From Trichoderma breve (lineage: Eukaryota > Ascomycota > Sordariomycetes > Hypocreales > Hypocreaceae): 64,000 bases of DNA. Location: positions 2,790,001 to 2,854,000 of the forward strand of contig NC_079235.1 of NCBI RefSeq assembly GCF_028502605.1, written 5' to 3'. The position numbers were made by a program, and so were the translations under genes. This document shows positions 37,255 to 49,678 of this stretch, one piece after another (position 1 is the stretch's first letter; every line of letters starts with the position of its first letter). Below the pieces are notes generated by a model, which saw nothing but the letters and a program-made list of their open reading frames with translations, was not told the DNA's origin and did not search any database.

Positions 37255-38428
37255 ATATAGAGGGGTTTAGGGTGCTTGCTCATGCATCATGCTGCAGATC
37301 TCCCCTGTTGGCTCGGTGAGGCGAGGCAACCCCTCATCTCTCATCTCTCCTCTATCCGGCAGCACGCGGACAGCCCTGGAGCTTTGTGCAGTCATACAGC
37401 CCGGCCGGTGTGTCTGCGGTGCTTGCTTGGCTGCCTTGCGGGGCCCCTTGGGTGCACACAAAACATGCCTTGTGTCTTTGTGTGCCACATGCCCAGCTTG
37501 TGAACCCAATTACTCATATCTAAGCCGTAGACAGCAGCTTAAGAGCATAGGATACGACACCAGACTTACTCAATGAAGACGGTGAGGGCTACTCACGGCT
37601 TCTTGATGCTCTGGGCCCGATATGTGCGTATCCGTTCAATGGAATATTACTAAATAGTGTCTCATGCTCAATGCAACTTAGTAGGCACTTGGTGTGTGCA
37701 TTGTTCTGCCGCTACCGGACCAATCTGATGTCCTGGACAAGTACGGTGGCTCACTTTGCGCCATCAGCTTTGAGGAATGAGAATTAGGTTTACGGAGTAC
37801 GAAGTAGATACGGCATGTTCCTGAATAAATCTAATAATAGCAAAAATCTCCATTCAGTGTTTACATGTGAACGGATGCAACAATGGTGGGATTTACCTAC
37901 TTAGCCGTTTGCAGCCTCACGGATCTGGACTCGAGGTCGAGGTGTCTTTGTGGCTGAGGGCCGGCGATCGCTGTACCTGAGGGACCCCTGTGGGTTCAAT
38001 GCTGATCGTCGCCCTCGGCAGCTCCGTCAGCTATTCAGGTGCCTTCAGGTGCTGGAACCCATCATGCTAATTGCCCCTAGGCCTCTAGATGCCCTGTAAT
38101 GATTGGAAATACAGAGTTGAGCACTTGATAGCACACGGCAGCTGGCACATGACAATGCCTCGTATCTCCAGTTGCTCTGGGGTTGTGGCTGGTGCTCAGC
38201 TTGCCTGCCAATAGCTTACACCGCTTTCCCTGTTTTGGATAACCCTGACATGGGTGCCGAAATTCTGCCCATAGCCTCGCTCGTTGTGGGCCGTATCGGC
38301 TGCGCGTGCTCGCTCTCGCAAATGTCCCCTTTGGCCATCAACAACTTTTGACCGAATCCCATCGAGGGAATCCGACGGCCGCGGGATTATCTCACACTCT
38401 TTCACCCCATTGCGACGATATTCCCAGA

Positions 38429-39287
<859 letters not shown>

Positions 39288-39416
39288 TTAAGGTGACTGA
39301 TATGTTGGAAAAAACATTGCGATGGTGTTTGGCGTATAGGTAAAATTGTGCAATCTTCAAAGATTACTGGCTGTCTATTTCCATACAGACCTCCGAATCA
39401 ATGTCATAGACTCTTT

Positions 39417-40134
39417 TTATGCCTTTTCTCCCTTATCTCCCTGAATGGTGGCTATTATGTTACGGCGATGTTTGCTTGTCCTAAACTCCAGGTACCAGAT
39501 TCCTTGCCATGTTCCAGTGGCCTTGTAGGAATGTTAGTTGGGCATGCTACGGGAAACGAAGGCGCAGCCGTGTCAACTTACTAGTCTGCCGTCCCTGATT
39601 GGGATAGTGACGCTGGCGCCGATGAGGGCTGATTTGATGTGAGCCTATGCGAGGTTAGATCTTTGACTTGTTGTCTATTTATTTATGGCTGAGACTCACT
39701 GGCATGTCGTCCGGGCCTTCAGCACTGTTCGTGACGGTATTAGTGCAAAATCTCATGAAGCCAATATCGATGCTACTTACTCATGGCGATACAGAGCCTC
39801 TCCCTTGGCACCAGCTTCTGGCGCAATACGATCAAGAGCGTCACTCATGTCTGCTCTAACATCCTCGTCCCCTAAAAGTCCATCATGTCAGACTTTGCAC
39901 GCAATCATCTTATCATTCAGATAGCTATAGAGCTGGACGAAAAAGAAAGCCAAAAGAAAAGAACGCACAGTTCTCATTCAAGCTAAGAGCACAGCTCGTA
40001 TGCTGAACAAACAGATTCAACAAGCCAACTTTGTATTCCTGAATCTCAGGCAGCGCGGAAACAATCTGATCCGTGATGAGATAAGAGCCGCGCGACTTGG
40101 CCGGCAGTGCGATTTGCTTCTGGAACCAGGTCAT
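39417..40134 (-). CDS. YjbQ/UPF0047 family protein
   Basis: Five exons, 40,134-39,969, 39,871-39,781, 39,724-39,700, 39,644-39,582 and 39,521-39,417, give 149 aa, close to the usual 130-150. All four introns are 55-97 bp and all joins restore family motifs: [44 protein letters not shown], and GRL-ATGTWQGIWYLEFR. The conserved histidines (HTS, YRH, AHIK) and the GTWQGI block are present. Bacterial YjbQ has weak thiamine-phosphate-synthase-type activity and the fold is conserved across life; the fungal role is not known to me. One exon is only 25 nt. The ATG at 40,134 (context CACCATGA) is preferred. An in-frame ATG at 40,287 would add a 51-residue hydrophobic extension. Convergent with the CFIm25 gene. 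Confidence 0.88.
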
Positions 40135-40740
40135 GGTGGCGATGGAATCTAAAGGTGGTAAGGGCGGTGTTAAGAAGATGTAGCTAAGAGGAAGAGTCCA
40201 AATATAGTGAAATGCGTTAGGAAACAAAGATATCATAAACAGTAAAATAAGGAAAATGGTTGTGATGTCGTCGAGACGCTGAGGCATTCTGAGGTTTCGA
40301 TGATGTGTGAGGTGGAGACTTTGAAGCTGCTACCTCGCCGCTTTAGTGGGGTTAGTGGTTTTTGGGTGAGTGTGTGTACAAAGTACAGAAACTGGACGGA
40401 CTTTGTGACATCGTCTGGCGTGCATCCTCAAGGAGTAATTGCATTAGGAGAAGATAATGTAGTAATTGAAATTAACTTAATGGCGGAATGTGAGAGGCAA
40501 GCATAAATAAGCATCACTACAATTGCATGAGTTACAGCTCACACAATCCATTACATTGCAGTAGACTCAATGTGTAAGTAGAACAACTTCACACCCCCTG
40601 GTTTTATGTACAATATGATGGCTTCTTATTTTTCTTCATTTAAACTCTTCATGACTAGTACAAAATATCTTGTGAACCGACCCAAGGCCTGTCTATGCCC
40701 AGCAGCTCAATAACCCAGATTCCCGCCTTGCTGAAGAAGT

Positions 40741-41349
40741 CTATTTTAGGGGGTAGGAAGTCTCGGGTAGGGATTCGAGGTGTTTTCGGTGGTGCTCGTT
40801 GGCCTATTTTGTTGTTAGCTTTTCTCCAATGTCCTATTGATTCATATTGAGCAGTCGGGCGTACGTAGGGGGTGCCGCAGTAGTTGCAGGAGGCAATTTC
40901 GGGCTTGTCGGTGTTGATGAAGATCCTTGGGTGACCAGCAGGGCCGCCGCCGCCGTCGCACGATACAATCTTGTCGTGAGTCCATGTAACAGGCACCTTG
41001 TGCACCAATTCCATAGCTGAATAGGGTTGAGGCTGCAATCACATCAATACTCTGGCCTCACACAGCAAATACCACTCGACGCTTGTACCTGAAGGGCGAA
41101 ATCAGTCTGTTCGAATCGAGGACCGGTCATGGCCGTTGATCGAGGCTTCTGGCTTCGAGACCAGATAGCACCACGGTTGGGGGCCTGGCTGATGGCTTTC
41201 GAATCGGTCTCGAGGACAGCGGCCGTTTCGCTCGTGCCAGTAACAGGCGCAGATGCCTCGAGTCGGCGGGCGGAGGTGGCGAATGATCGGCTCGATGCGC
41301 GCAGGTTGCGCGTCAGCGCTTGAACCGCTCGCAATTGGGACGAGGCCAT
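40741..41349 (-). CDS. NDUFS6-like complex I 13-kDa zinc-binding subunit, mitochondrial
   Basis: Three exons, 41,349-41,089, 41,032-40,865 and 40,803-40,741, give 163 aa. Introns of 56 and 61 bp use donors GTACAA and GTACGC; both joins are phase 0. The zf-CHCC domain shows all four expected zinc ligands: C112 (IVSCDGGGG), H121 (AGHPRIF), C136 and C139 (SCNYCGTPY), followed by NEHHRKHLESLPETSYPL. The first about 50 residues (LTRNLRASSRSFATSARRLE) form a clear mitochondrial presequence. NDUFS6 stabilises the N-module attachment of respiratory complex I. The last exon is 21 codons including the stop and is easily missed because the second intron is open in frame. The gene is divergent from the Mpp6-like gene with 324 bp between starts. 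Confidence 0.92.
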
Positions 41350-41673
41350 GGCTGCGACGTTTGCGATGAGATTGTGTGATCTGGACTCAAAGCCGAGCAG
41401 CAATTGCCTTGAGTTGAGGTTGGATCTGGAGGTGGGTTGAACGAACACCGGAACAAATATTGTCCGAGATCGGCAGCTGCTTTCTGCAGGCGCACGCATC
41501 GCGACAAGCTAAGGTACCCAGCAGTAACTTTTTTTTCCCTTTGGCTCTGTTGGACATTTTCAAAAACTGCAAATTCAACAGAGGCAGATTATCTGCAACA
41601 CGACCCGCTTCGCAAAAAGAAGCATAACTGGTCACCGAGTTTTGGACATTTGCCAGAGGGCTTCTTCACGAAG
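41350..41673. promoter_or_regulatory. Shared divergent promoter of NDUFS6-like and Mpp6-like genes
   Basis: 324 bp between outward-facing start codons. Both promoters must lie here. No clear TATA box is seen. Bidirectional control is inferred from the arrangement. Confidence 0.55.
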
Positions 41674-42525
41674 ATGGCTTCAGAAACACCCAAAGGAGTC
41701 TCTTCGAGGCTCCTAACGATGAAGTTCATGCAACGAGCTGTTGCGTCGGCTTCATCTTCGCCACAACAATCAGACGACAGCTCCCAGAACTCCAAAAAAC
41801 GAAAGCTTAGACATTCAGCGACCACGGCTGCGGAAGAACGAGTTAGCGCGTTGATAGATCAGGCATCAATTAAAGCAGCTCTCGAAGACCAGGAGGCAAA
41901 ACGACAGGCAGCGCTGGCCCAACACACTGCGACCGGCGCGCATTGGGTTTTGAACACAAAATTGGATAAATTGAATGCTGGCCGACCTTCAGAACCCTCT
42001 CTAAATGTCGTTTATGTCGGTTATGGAGACATCGATTCATCTAACGAGTCTGGCGGCGAAGACGCTCCTCAGAGTGGACGGACCTCGACGCGGAAACCCA
42101 AGGTAGCCGAGAATCAGGCATGTCCAAGCCTCTCCATCGCAGCCTAGAGTATAAGTTGTCCCTTGGCTGACATTTAACAGAAGCCTAGCGCTAGCAAAGA
42201 CGAGCGGCCAGATGAAGAATCATCTAGTGACGATGAAGACGACGATGACGATTCAGCCCCGAAGCGCAAGAGTAGACGTTTAGATACTGGAGACAGCTCA
42301 AGTCGTTCTCAGTCGCGGTCAAGACCTCGATTCAGCGATGAATCTAAAAAGGCCAAAGACTTCCGTGAGAAGCGAAAGAAGAAGGAGGTTCGATTGAACA
42401 ACATCTCTTCTATATCTGCTGGCGGCGGTGGCGGCGGTGGCAGCCAGGCTTCAATCAACTGCTATGTCTGCAAACAGCCTGGGCACAAAGCAGCCAATTG
42501 TCCCAAGGGAGCTTCCAGGAGATGA
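41674..42525 (+). CDS. Mpp6-like nuclear exosome cofactor with C-terminal zinc knuckle
   Basis: Two exons, 41,674-42,117 and 42,181-42,525, give 262 aa. The N-terminal block SSRLLTMKFMQRAV matches the start of the Mpp6/MPHOSPH6 family, a small RNA-binding cofactor that links the Mtr4 helicase to the nuclear exosome. The remainder is charged and low-complexity, with an acidic run (SSSDDEDDDDD), an SR-like patch (SSRSQSRSRPR), a basic stretch (FREKRKKKEVR), a Gly tract, and a clear CCHC zinc knuckle (CYVCKQPGHKAANC). The intron most likely uses a GC donor (CAG/GCATGT at 42,118) with a CTGAC branch and CAG acceptor. A weaker GT donor (GTAGCC at 42,103) would also join in frame and drop five residues. 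The family call rests on a short motif. Confidence 0.75.
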
Positions 42526-45500
42526 CGAACAATCCTGTCCTTTTGGCCCCAGATTAGTGAGAACGGTCGTGTTCCCATTTATTGCTTATACGCATTCTGT
42601 CCCCATTGGGATACGTAATTTTCATGAGTGCAGAGGCGAGCCTCTCTGATTTATACCCGAACAGCTCATAGACAAATGCTTGCTTCAGTTAGCTGGCATC
42701 TTTTCATTTATTCCTTCATATTAGAAGCTCTGGTCTGTCGAACAGACACAACGCCGCCATATGGATGCGGCAGCCAAACAATACACAAATTCAGCCATGG
42801 GCAGCTTCTCGCCCGTACAGCATAAATCATATTGCTTATCAAGATAAAACATATAATATTATATCCATTCGTAGATAATCATAGTGAAGTTCAGGTGCAT
42901 ATGCTATATCCCATTTCGCTCTCTTCCGTATCTCACATTCTGATTATAGCAGAAGGCAATGCTACTGCGGGCATGGGTATGATGCTGGAGCTGGTCTGCA
43001 GGAGGCACCACTTCTCCCGTGTTATCGCAATCCCCATGCAATCTTGGTGGAATATAAGATCCTTACAATCCAATCGCGGGGCGGAGACACCATTTCCTTT
43101 ATCACATACCTACATGCATGCATATCACAATACGAGAACGATGAGTAATTAATGAAATCTCTCATTACTGCTCGTCGCGGCCTTTTTTTAATCATTCACC
43201 AGTAATAAATGCCAATTACAATACTACAGCCTCCCATATCCGCAAGAATACATGTAGAGCTCTCAGTAAGCCTTGGCAATGGAACAAGGTAAGTCTACAC
43301 GCATTGAAGAGTCCGATTCCCTGGCTGACGCATTGCAAATGGCACGCTATATCCGGTCTTGGTGTCACTGAACTCTAGCATAGAGAGATATTGGCCGTAA
43401 GTTGGCAATTGACTGAAAGTCAATGGCTACTCATTCAACGCTCCGGCGGCTACCTGCAGCTCAAGGGTCATAGTAAGATCATGCACCTTACTCTTTGAGT
43501 GGTAATCCTAAGCTCCAGCTGCTACCGCTACCTTCTTCGAGTATCTGCTGCTATCTATCGCTATCTTCTTCTAGCATCTGATATGATAATGGAAGTGAGT
43601 AAGAGATACTTATAAGTGCTGCGTTATATCACTTCAGGTTGACATAGGGATGGCAAACAGCCATTCCCTTCGCTTTCTTGAGACTACCGAACAACACTTT
43701 GCGATCAGGTCTGGATAAGCACTGCCGATACACGGAACGGGACCTGGCTTATGCGAGGTCGTCACACAAGGGAGACTCAGCACCCTATCTTATACGGCCT
43801 TGATGCGCTTTGCAGCGCGAATGTGTGATCTTCAAAGCCATTTGCGGGGTCCACGATCCTTCGTTGGCAGTCTGTTGTGAAGGATGAATCCACCAGGTTA
43901 GCACTGTTAGCAACCTTGCCGTACGCAGTCACCTACTTCGAGGGTCAAATCGGACCACAAAGACGCCCGCAGGAGGGTTGCGTACATATTACATGCATAC
44001 GGATTGCATTCGCGCGACCCCAGGTCCAACTGACGGCCAGTATTTAGTAATATCCTCCTCCCACTTCCCCGCTATGGACCAAGAGCCATGGAAGAGCGGA
44101 TTCGGACATCACAGCAGCACCTAGCTAGGTCGCTTGTCCAGGAGGCGAAGCCAATAGTGCTAATGAGCAATAGATCGTCTTTAGCTTGCTCAGGCTTCAA
44201 TCACCCGTGTGTCAAAGCTCGACGGTGTTACTGTGCCGCAACCAAGAAGCGAGCGAGCACACGATCAAATGTCACGGAAAGCTCCTAGACTCTGTGCCAG
44301 TGGATATGGCACATGAGCCCTTGACTCGGCTTTCCTTCCAAGCATTGCCCGCTGGCTGTGGAGCTGCGGGCACAACAGACGAAACCCGCGTTGATCAGAG
44401 AATCTCTTACGATGGCCATGGCTCGGTTTGACAACCCTGATGGGCCGGTGGCACCCTCGCAGCCCATAGGATCGTTGACGTGTCAAATAGCCATCTCTTT
44501 GCCTTATGCATGGCCGTGGCCTAAGCTCACTGACCCAAGTAAGCAGATCAGATCGCAACCCTGACCTCTGTGTTTAGCGCGCCCCTCTTCACGGAGTCCA
44601 AGCAGACATACCCGTACTCGTACTTGGGAGGCTGTGAGCGACCTGCCGAGGGAATCCTCGGCGTCTACTCAACGCTCTGTGGTTGGACAGCCCCCCGCTG
44701 TTATCATGCCGTGGGACGTCTGAGCAAAATGTTTGCCCATCACCAGGAAGTTATCAGGCACAAGTTCACGCTGAGACCAACGGCAATCCCTGCTCCGAGT
44801 ACGACCAGGACAAAGCCCACCGCTGAACGACTAGTGGGAGCTTTGGGAGAGAATCATACCCACTGCGAATCCGCATCCAAGACGGTGGAAACGAGACGGG
44901 GAGCGCGCCATCTTGCTCCCCACACCCCTTGCAGGATCACAAAAGCTTTGGCTTTTCACGTCTCCTTTGCTGTGCATCATAGACTACTGGGACTGACCCT
45001 GCGGAGCCAATGACAGTTGTGTCACCACATCCCGAAGCACAATCCCAACAAACAACGGCGGCATTCGACCTGCTGGCCCCATGATTTGTCGTCCAGAAAT
45101 GCCACCTTGTACATAATGGCAACATTTTAGTTTCCCTTGGCTTCATCTTAGGACCAGCTACTCCGTGCTGGGAAGCAAGGAAGAGCATCTTTGCCTGGGG
45201 AATATGAAGGCGGCAAAAGACATGCATGATTATTGCACGCTGGTCCCCTAATAGCCCGTTACAACCGGTGGCAAGTTGCGCAGTGTGTGAAGTTGTAAAC
45301 ACCATGTACAATGACCAGTCGATGAGATGAGCTTCCACAAAGAAATGTATGTAGCACGGTTAGTTGGGCGATCCAAAGGGAAGCAAATCCTCCAGGTATA
45401 AATAATCTTTCGTCCGCTTCCGTCTTATGGAAGTCTCAAAGGGGGACTGTGAGGAACGAGCTTGAAAGGGGAGCTTCTTTCACCCTCAGATCGTGTAAGC

Positions 45501-46195
45501 AAGCAAATAAGCAACAACAGCTTCTCAGCAGCCCGCTTCGGACAGGGTGTTCCAGGCATCTGACAAAGTACGCAATCAACGTAACAACTCTTGCCATCTC
45601 ACAAAGCCCACGCTACCAATGCCTCGGTACTGTGTATATGCAGGACTTGTTGAAGCAGCTGCGTCCGCTATATAAGACTGATTACATGTACTGGTCCAAC
45701 TTTTGCCGAAGACCTTTGTCCCTTCTACAACCCTCTTATTTCTCCTTCTCTTGCTGCCATTACTCCTACAGTACCATTTCCTCTTCTTCTTGTTCATCAC
45801 CCTCTTTTCTCGTTGCATTCCCACCAATCTCGATCCTGAGAAACACCCGCTGAAACACAAACCTCTAACCCACTGCAGTCAGCTCCATTTCGGTGATTTT
45901 CCCGATCCTCTTTTTGTCGAAACCGTCCGGCACCTAAACCTGGGTGGCGCACCCCCACTAGCAAACTACGAGCCTCACACCGCAACGGGTCTTCGATCAG
46001 TCAGCCTACAGCCGCCACCTCCAAAACCAATCACCCATACGATCCTTTTAGTTCCCTGGGCTGAACATCCTCTCTCTCCTTTCCGAGGCTTGTCGGCACC
46101 TATTCATTGCTGCCGCGTCTGTTGATCTTTTGGCACTGGACATTGGACACTGGACTCTTTGTTATCCGCACGCCTCACCAACACAAACCCCCGCA
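42526..46195. other. 3.7-kb intergenic region upstream of the STE23-like gene
   Basis: No gene is supported. Near 43,510-43,575 is a degenerate run of CTAYC/GCTATC words. The last 800 bp are the likely STE23-like promoter. TATAAATA lies at 45,397 and TATATAAG at 45,669, the latter followed by a strongly CT-rich tract (45,710-45,830), which is the arrangement expected of a fungal core promoter. One TACTCGTA copy lies at 44,615. Confidence 0.5.
45669..45676 (+). promoter_or_regulatory. Candidate TATA box for the STE23-like gene
   Basis: TATATAAG, followed about 40 bp downstream by a long CT-rich stretch and then the ATG at 46,196. The position fits a core promoter with a leader of about 400-500 nt. 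An alternative TATAAATA lies at 45,397. Confidence 0.4.
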
Positions 46196-49100
46196 ATGCA
46201 GCGTGTGCCGGCGCCGGTCAAGGCTGAGGCCCAAGCCCCCAGTCGCCAATCGCCGGTCGTTGTCCTGAGCGACAGCCTCGAGAAGCCCTCGCTGGATGAC
46301 CGCGATTACCGCGTGGTGCGGCTGGAAAACGAGCTCGAGGCTCTGCTGGTTCACGACCCTGAGACGGACAAAGCCAGCGCCGCTCTTGATGTCAATGTGG
46401 GCAACTTCAGCGACGAGGATGGAATGCCGGGCATGGCACACGCGGTTGAGCATGTAAGTCGCGTCTCCTGTTCTTGTTGCTTTCTTTTGGACTTGATTGG
46501 GTTCTTTTGGTTCCTACTCCTACACTGCAATTGCCGTATCTTACCAATTGTGCTTCTTGCGAGCCAACACTTGTGGGCTAACACTGGAGCCGTTGTAGCT
46601 TTTGTTCATGGGCACGAAAAAGTTCCCTATCGAAAATGAGTACAGCCAGTATCTCTCTGCCAACTCTGGCAGCTCCAATGCGTATACAGCCGCCACTTCG
46701 ACCAACTACTACTTCGACGTCGCGGCCAAGCCGGCCAACGACCAAGACCCGTCAGATACCAACCCCTCACCACTCCGTGAGGCCCTCGATCGCTTTGCGC
46801 AGTTCTTCATAGAGCCGCTCTTTTTGTCCAGCACCTTGGACAGGGAACTTAAAGCTGTTGACTCGGAAAACAAGAAGAATCTGCAGAATGACACCTGGCG
46901 CCTGCACCAGCTCGACAAGTCTCTGTCAAATCCGAAGCACCCTTACTGCCACTTCTCCACTGGCAATCTAGAGGTGCTCAAGACTCTCCCTGAAGCCAGT
47001 GGGATCAATGTCAGAGACAAGTTCATTGAGTTTCATGCCAAGCACTACTCTGCCAATCGCATGAAGCTTGTCATTTTGGGCCGAGAGCCTCTCGATGTAC
47101 TCCAGAAATGGACTGTCGAGTTCTTCTCCGGCATTGCCAACAAAAATCTAGCCCCCAACAGATGGACAGACGAGCTCCCTTTCCGACCGAGCGATATTGG
47201 CATCCAATGGTTCGCTAAGCCAGTCATGGATACCAGAGAGCTAAACCTCTGCTTCCCCTTCATTGACGAGGAGTACCTGTACGAATCTCAACCTAGTCGA
47301 TATTGCTCTCACCTCATTGGCCATGAGGGACCCGGCAGTATCATGTCATATATCAAAAACAAGGGCTGGGCCAATAGCCTATCTGCCGGCGCTTACCCCA
47401 TCTGCCCTGGCACACCAGGTGTCTTTGAAGTCCAGATCCGATTGACGGAAGAAGTAAGCCTAGCTCCTTGCTCTGAGCGATTGATAACCTCTCTAACAAC
47501 TTGATACTATAGGGCCTTAAAGTATATCCCCAAATCATCAACATCTTTTTCCAGTACATTGCTCTCCTTCGCGAAGCTCCCCCTCAAGAATGGATATTCC
47601 AGGAGCAAAAGGGCATGGCCGATGTAGATTTCAAATTCAGACAAAAGACTCCTGCCAGCCGGTTCACTAGCAGAGTCAGTTCTGTGATGCAAAAGCCCTT
47701 GCCGCGAGAGTGGCTATTGAGTGCCCACAGCCGCCTACGAGCATTTGACTCGAGGCTTATCGAGCAGGTTCTATCCAAGATTCAGCCAGACAATCTTCGT
47801 CTTTCAGTGGTGTCACGCACTTTCCCGGGCACTTGGGACCAGAAGGAGAAGTGGTATGGTACAGAGTATTCATGCGAGCAGATTCCTGCGGATCTGATGG
47901 ATGATTGGAGGCGTGCCATGGCCACTCCCAGCCAGAAGCGACTGCCAGAGCTACACTTACCTCACAAGAACAACTTCATTCCCAGCAAGCTCGAGGTGGA
48001 GAAGAAGGAGGTATCAGAGCCTGCATTGTCTCCTCGGATCCTGCGAAATGATGCAGAGGCTCGCACCTGGTGGAAGAAGGATGACACCTTCTGGGTTCCC
48101 AAGGCAAATGTCATTGTGAGCCTGAAGAATCCCATCATTTACGCCTCTGCCCAGAGCAGCGTCAAGGCTAGACTGTTTACGGAGTTGGTGAGAGATGCAT
48201 TGGAGGAATACTCGTATGACGCAGAACTTGCAGGACTTGAGTACACGGTGTCAATGGATTCTCGAGGCTTGTTCCTCGACATTTCGGGATACAACGATAA
48301 GCTTCCGCTTCTTCTTGAGCATGTCGCCGCGACCCTGAGAGACATTACCATCAAGGATGCTCGCTTCGCCATTGTCAAGGAACGTCTTACCCGCGGTTAC
48401 GACAACTGGCAGCTTCAATCTTCGTATCAGCAAGTGGGAGATTACACATCTTGGCTCAACGCAGAAGGTGACTACCTGGTAGAGGAGCTTGCCGTGGAAC
48501 TGCGAGATGTCACTGCAGATGACGTTCGACAGTTTCAGAAGCAAATGTTGGCCCAGATGCACGTCGAGGTCTACGTACACGGAAACATGTACAAGAGTGA
48601 GGCTCTGAAACTAACCGACATGATTGAGTCTACTCTGAAGGCCCGCGTCTTGCCCAAGTCTCAGTGGCCCATCATTCGTTCACTCATCTTACCCCCTGGG
48701 TCAAACTACGTCTACAAGAAGACGCTGAAAGACCCCGCAAACGTCAACCACTGCGTTGAAACATGGCTGTACGTGGGCGATAGGGGTGACCGAGTGCTTC
48801 GCGCCAAGACTCTTCTTATTGATCAGATGATGCACGAGCCCGCATTCGACCAGCTCAGGACGAAAGAGCAGCTTGGATATATTGTCTTTGCCAGCATCCG
48901 CAATTTTTCCACCACCTGCGGCTTCCGCTTCCTGATTCAGAGCGAGAGGACTCCTGATTACCTGGACAGGCGTATCGAGGCCTTTTTGGTCCGCTTTGGA
49001 GAGACTCTCCAGAAAATGACGGATACCGAGTTTGAGGGCCACAAGCGAAGCTTGGTCATCAAGAGACTTGAAAAGCTGCGTAATCTCGACCAAGAGACTT

Positions 49101-49678
49101 CAAGACATTGGGCCCAAATATCTAGCGAATATTACGACTTTGAGCAAGGTAAGCGACATGATTGACCCTAACAATATGCGCGAGATACTAACGTGTTATA
49201 ACCTATAGCTCAAGAAGATGCTGCCCACGTGAAGCCGCTTACAAAGGCTGAAATGCTGAGCTTCTTTGACAAATACTTTAGCCCATCTTCTAGCAGTCGA
49301 GCCCGTCTTTCGGTTCACTTGTATGCTCGGGGGTCTAACGAACTGGATTTGAAGCTTGTGGACCTCCTGAAGAACTTGGGACTGGAAGATATTCCCAAAG
49401 AGAGCCGAGCGAGCCTCGACTCATTGGAAGGACATCTCAAGGCGGAACAATCAGTTCCCGATGATAAACGCGCATCTCTCCTCTCCAAGGCCAAGGAGCT
49501 CGGACTACCTCAAACCGCTCCTGAAGTTGAGGGAACAGATAGCGATGTCGAAGCGGCCATAGATGCGGCAATAGAGATTACCGACGGCCGACAGTACAAG
49601 GCTGGTCTTCAGGCAAGCTCTGGTGCTCGCCCCGTTAAGGAGCTTACCGAGTTCGAAGAGGCCGATTCAAAGCTTTGA
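46196..49678 (+). CDS. STE23: STE23/insulysin-type M16 zinc metalloprotease
   Basis: Four exons, 46,196-46,453, 46,599-47,453, 47,513-49,148 and 49,209-49,678, give 1,072 aa, near yeast Ste23 (1,027) and human insulysin (1,019). The inverted zinc motif HxxEH is H82-A-V-E85-H86, with the first intron falling exactly after H86. The third zinc ligand is E176 in KAVDSENKKN. Later blocks typical of the family are GHEGPGSIMSYIKNKGWANS, and in the C-terminal half QLRTKEQLGYIVFAS. The four M16 domains form a closed chamber that degrades short unstructured peptides. In yeast Ste23 and Axl1 trim the a-factor precursor, and this is the likely fungal role alongside peptide turnover. Introns are 145, 59 and 60 bp, all with good donors. 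No presequence is evident, so a cytosolic location is likely. Confidence 0.95.

Larger units (their letters stand above)
36422..38428. other. 2-kb divergent intergenic region
   Basis: This holds the upstream regions of the hypothetical protein gene (-) and the CFIm25-like gene (+). No gene is supported. It contains a perfect 9-bp inverted repeat (36,941-36,961) and a short 10-bp tandem (37,227-37,254). Confidence 0.5.

Noticed and set aside
43270..43390. ATG GAA CAA followed by GTAAGT, like a tiny first exon
   Set aside because: No plausible downstream exon continues it in any frame.
43480..43990. Degenerate CTAYC-rich DNA suspected to be an LTR or MITE
   Set aside because: I could not find terminal repeats, a target-site duplication or transposase or polymerase motifs.
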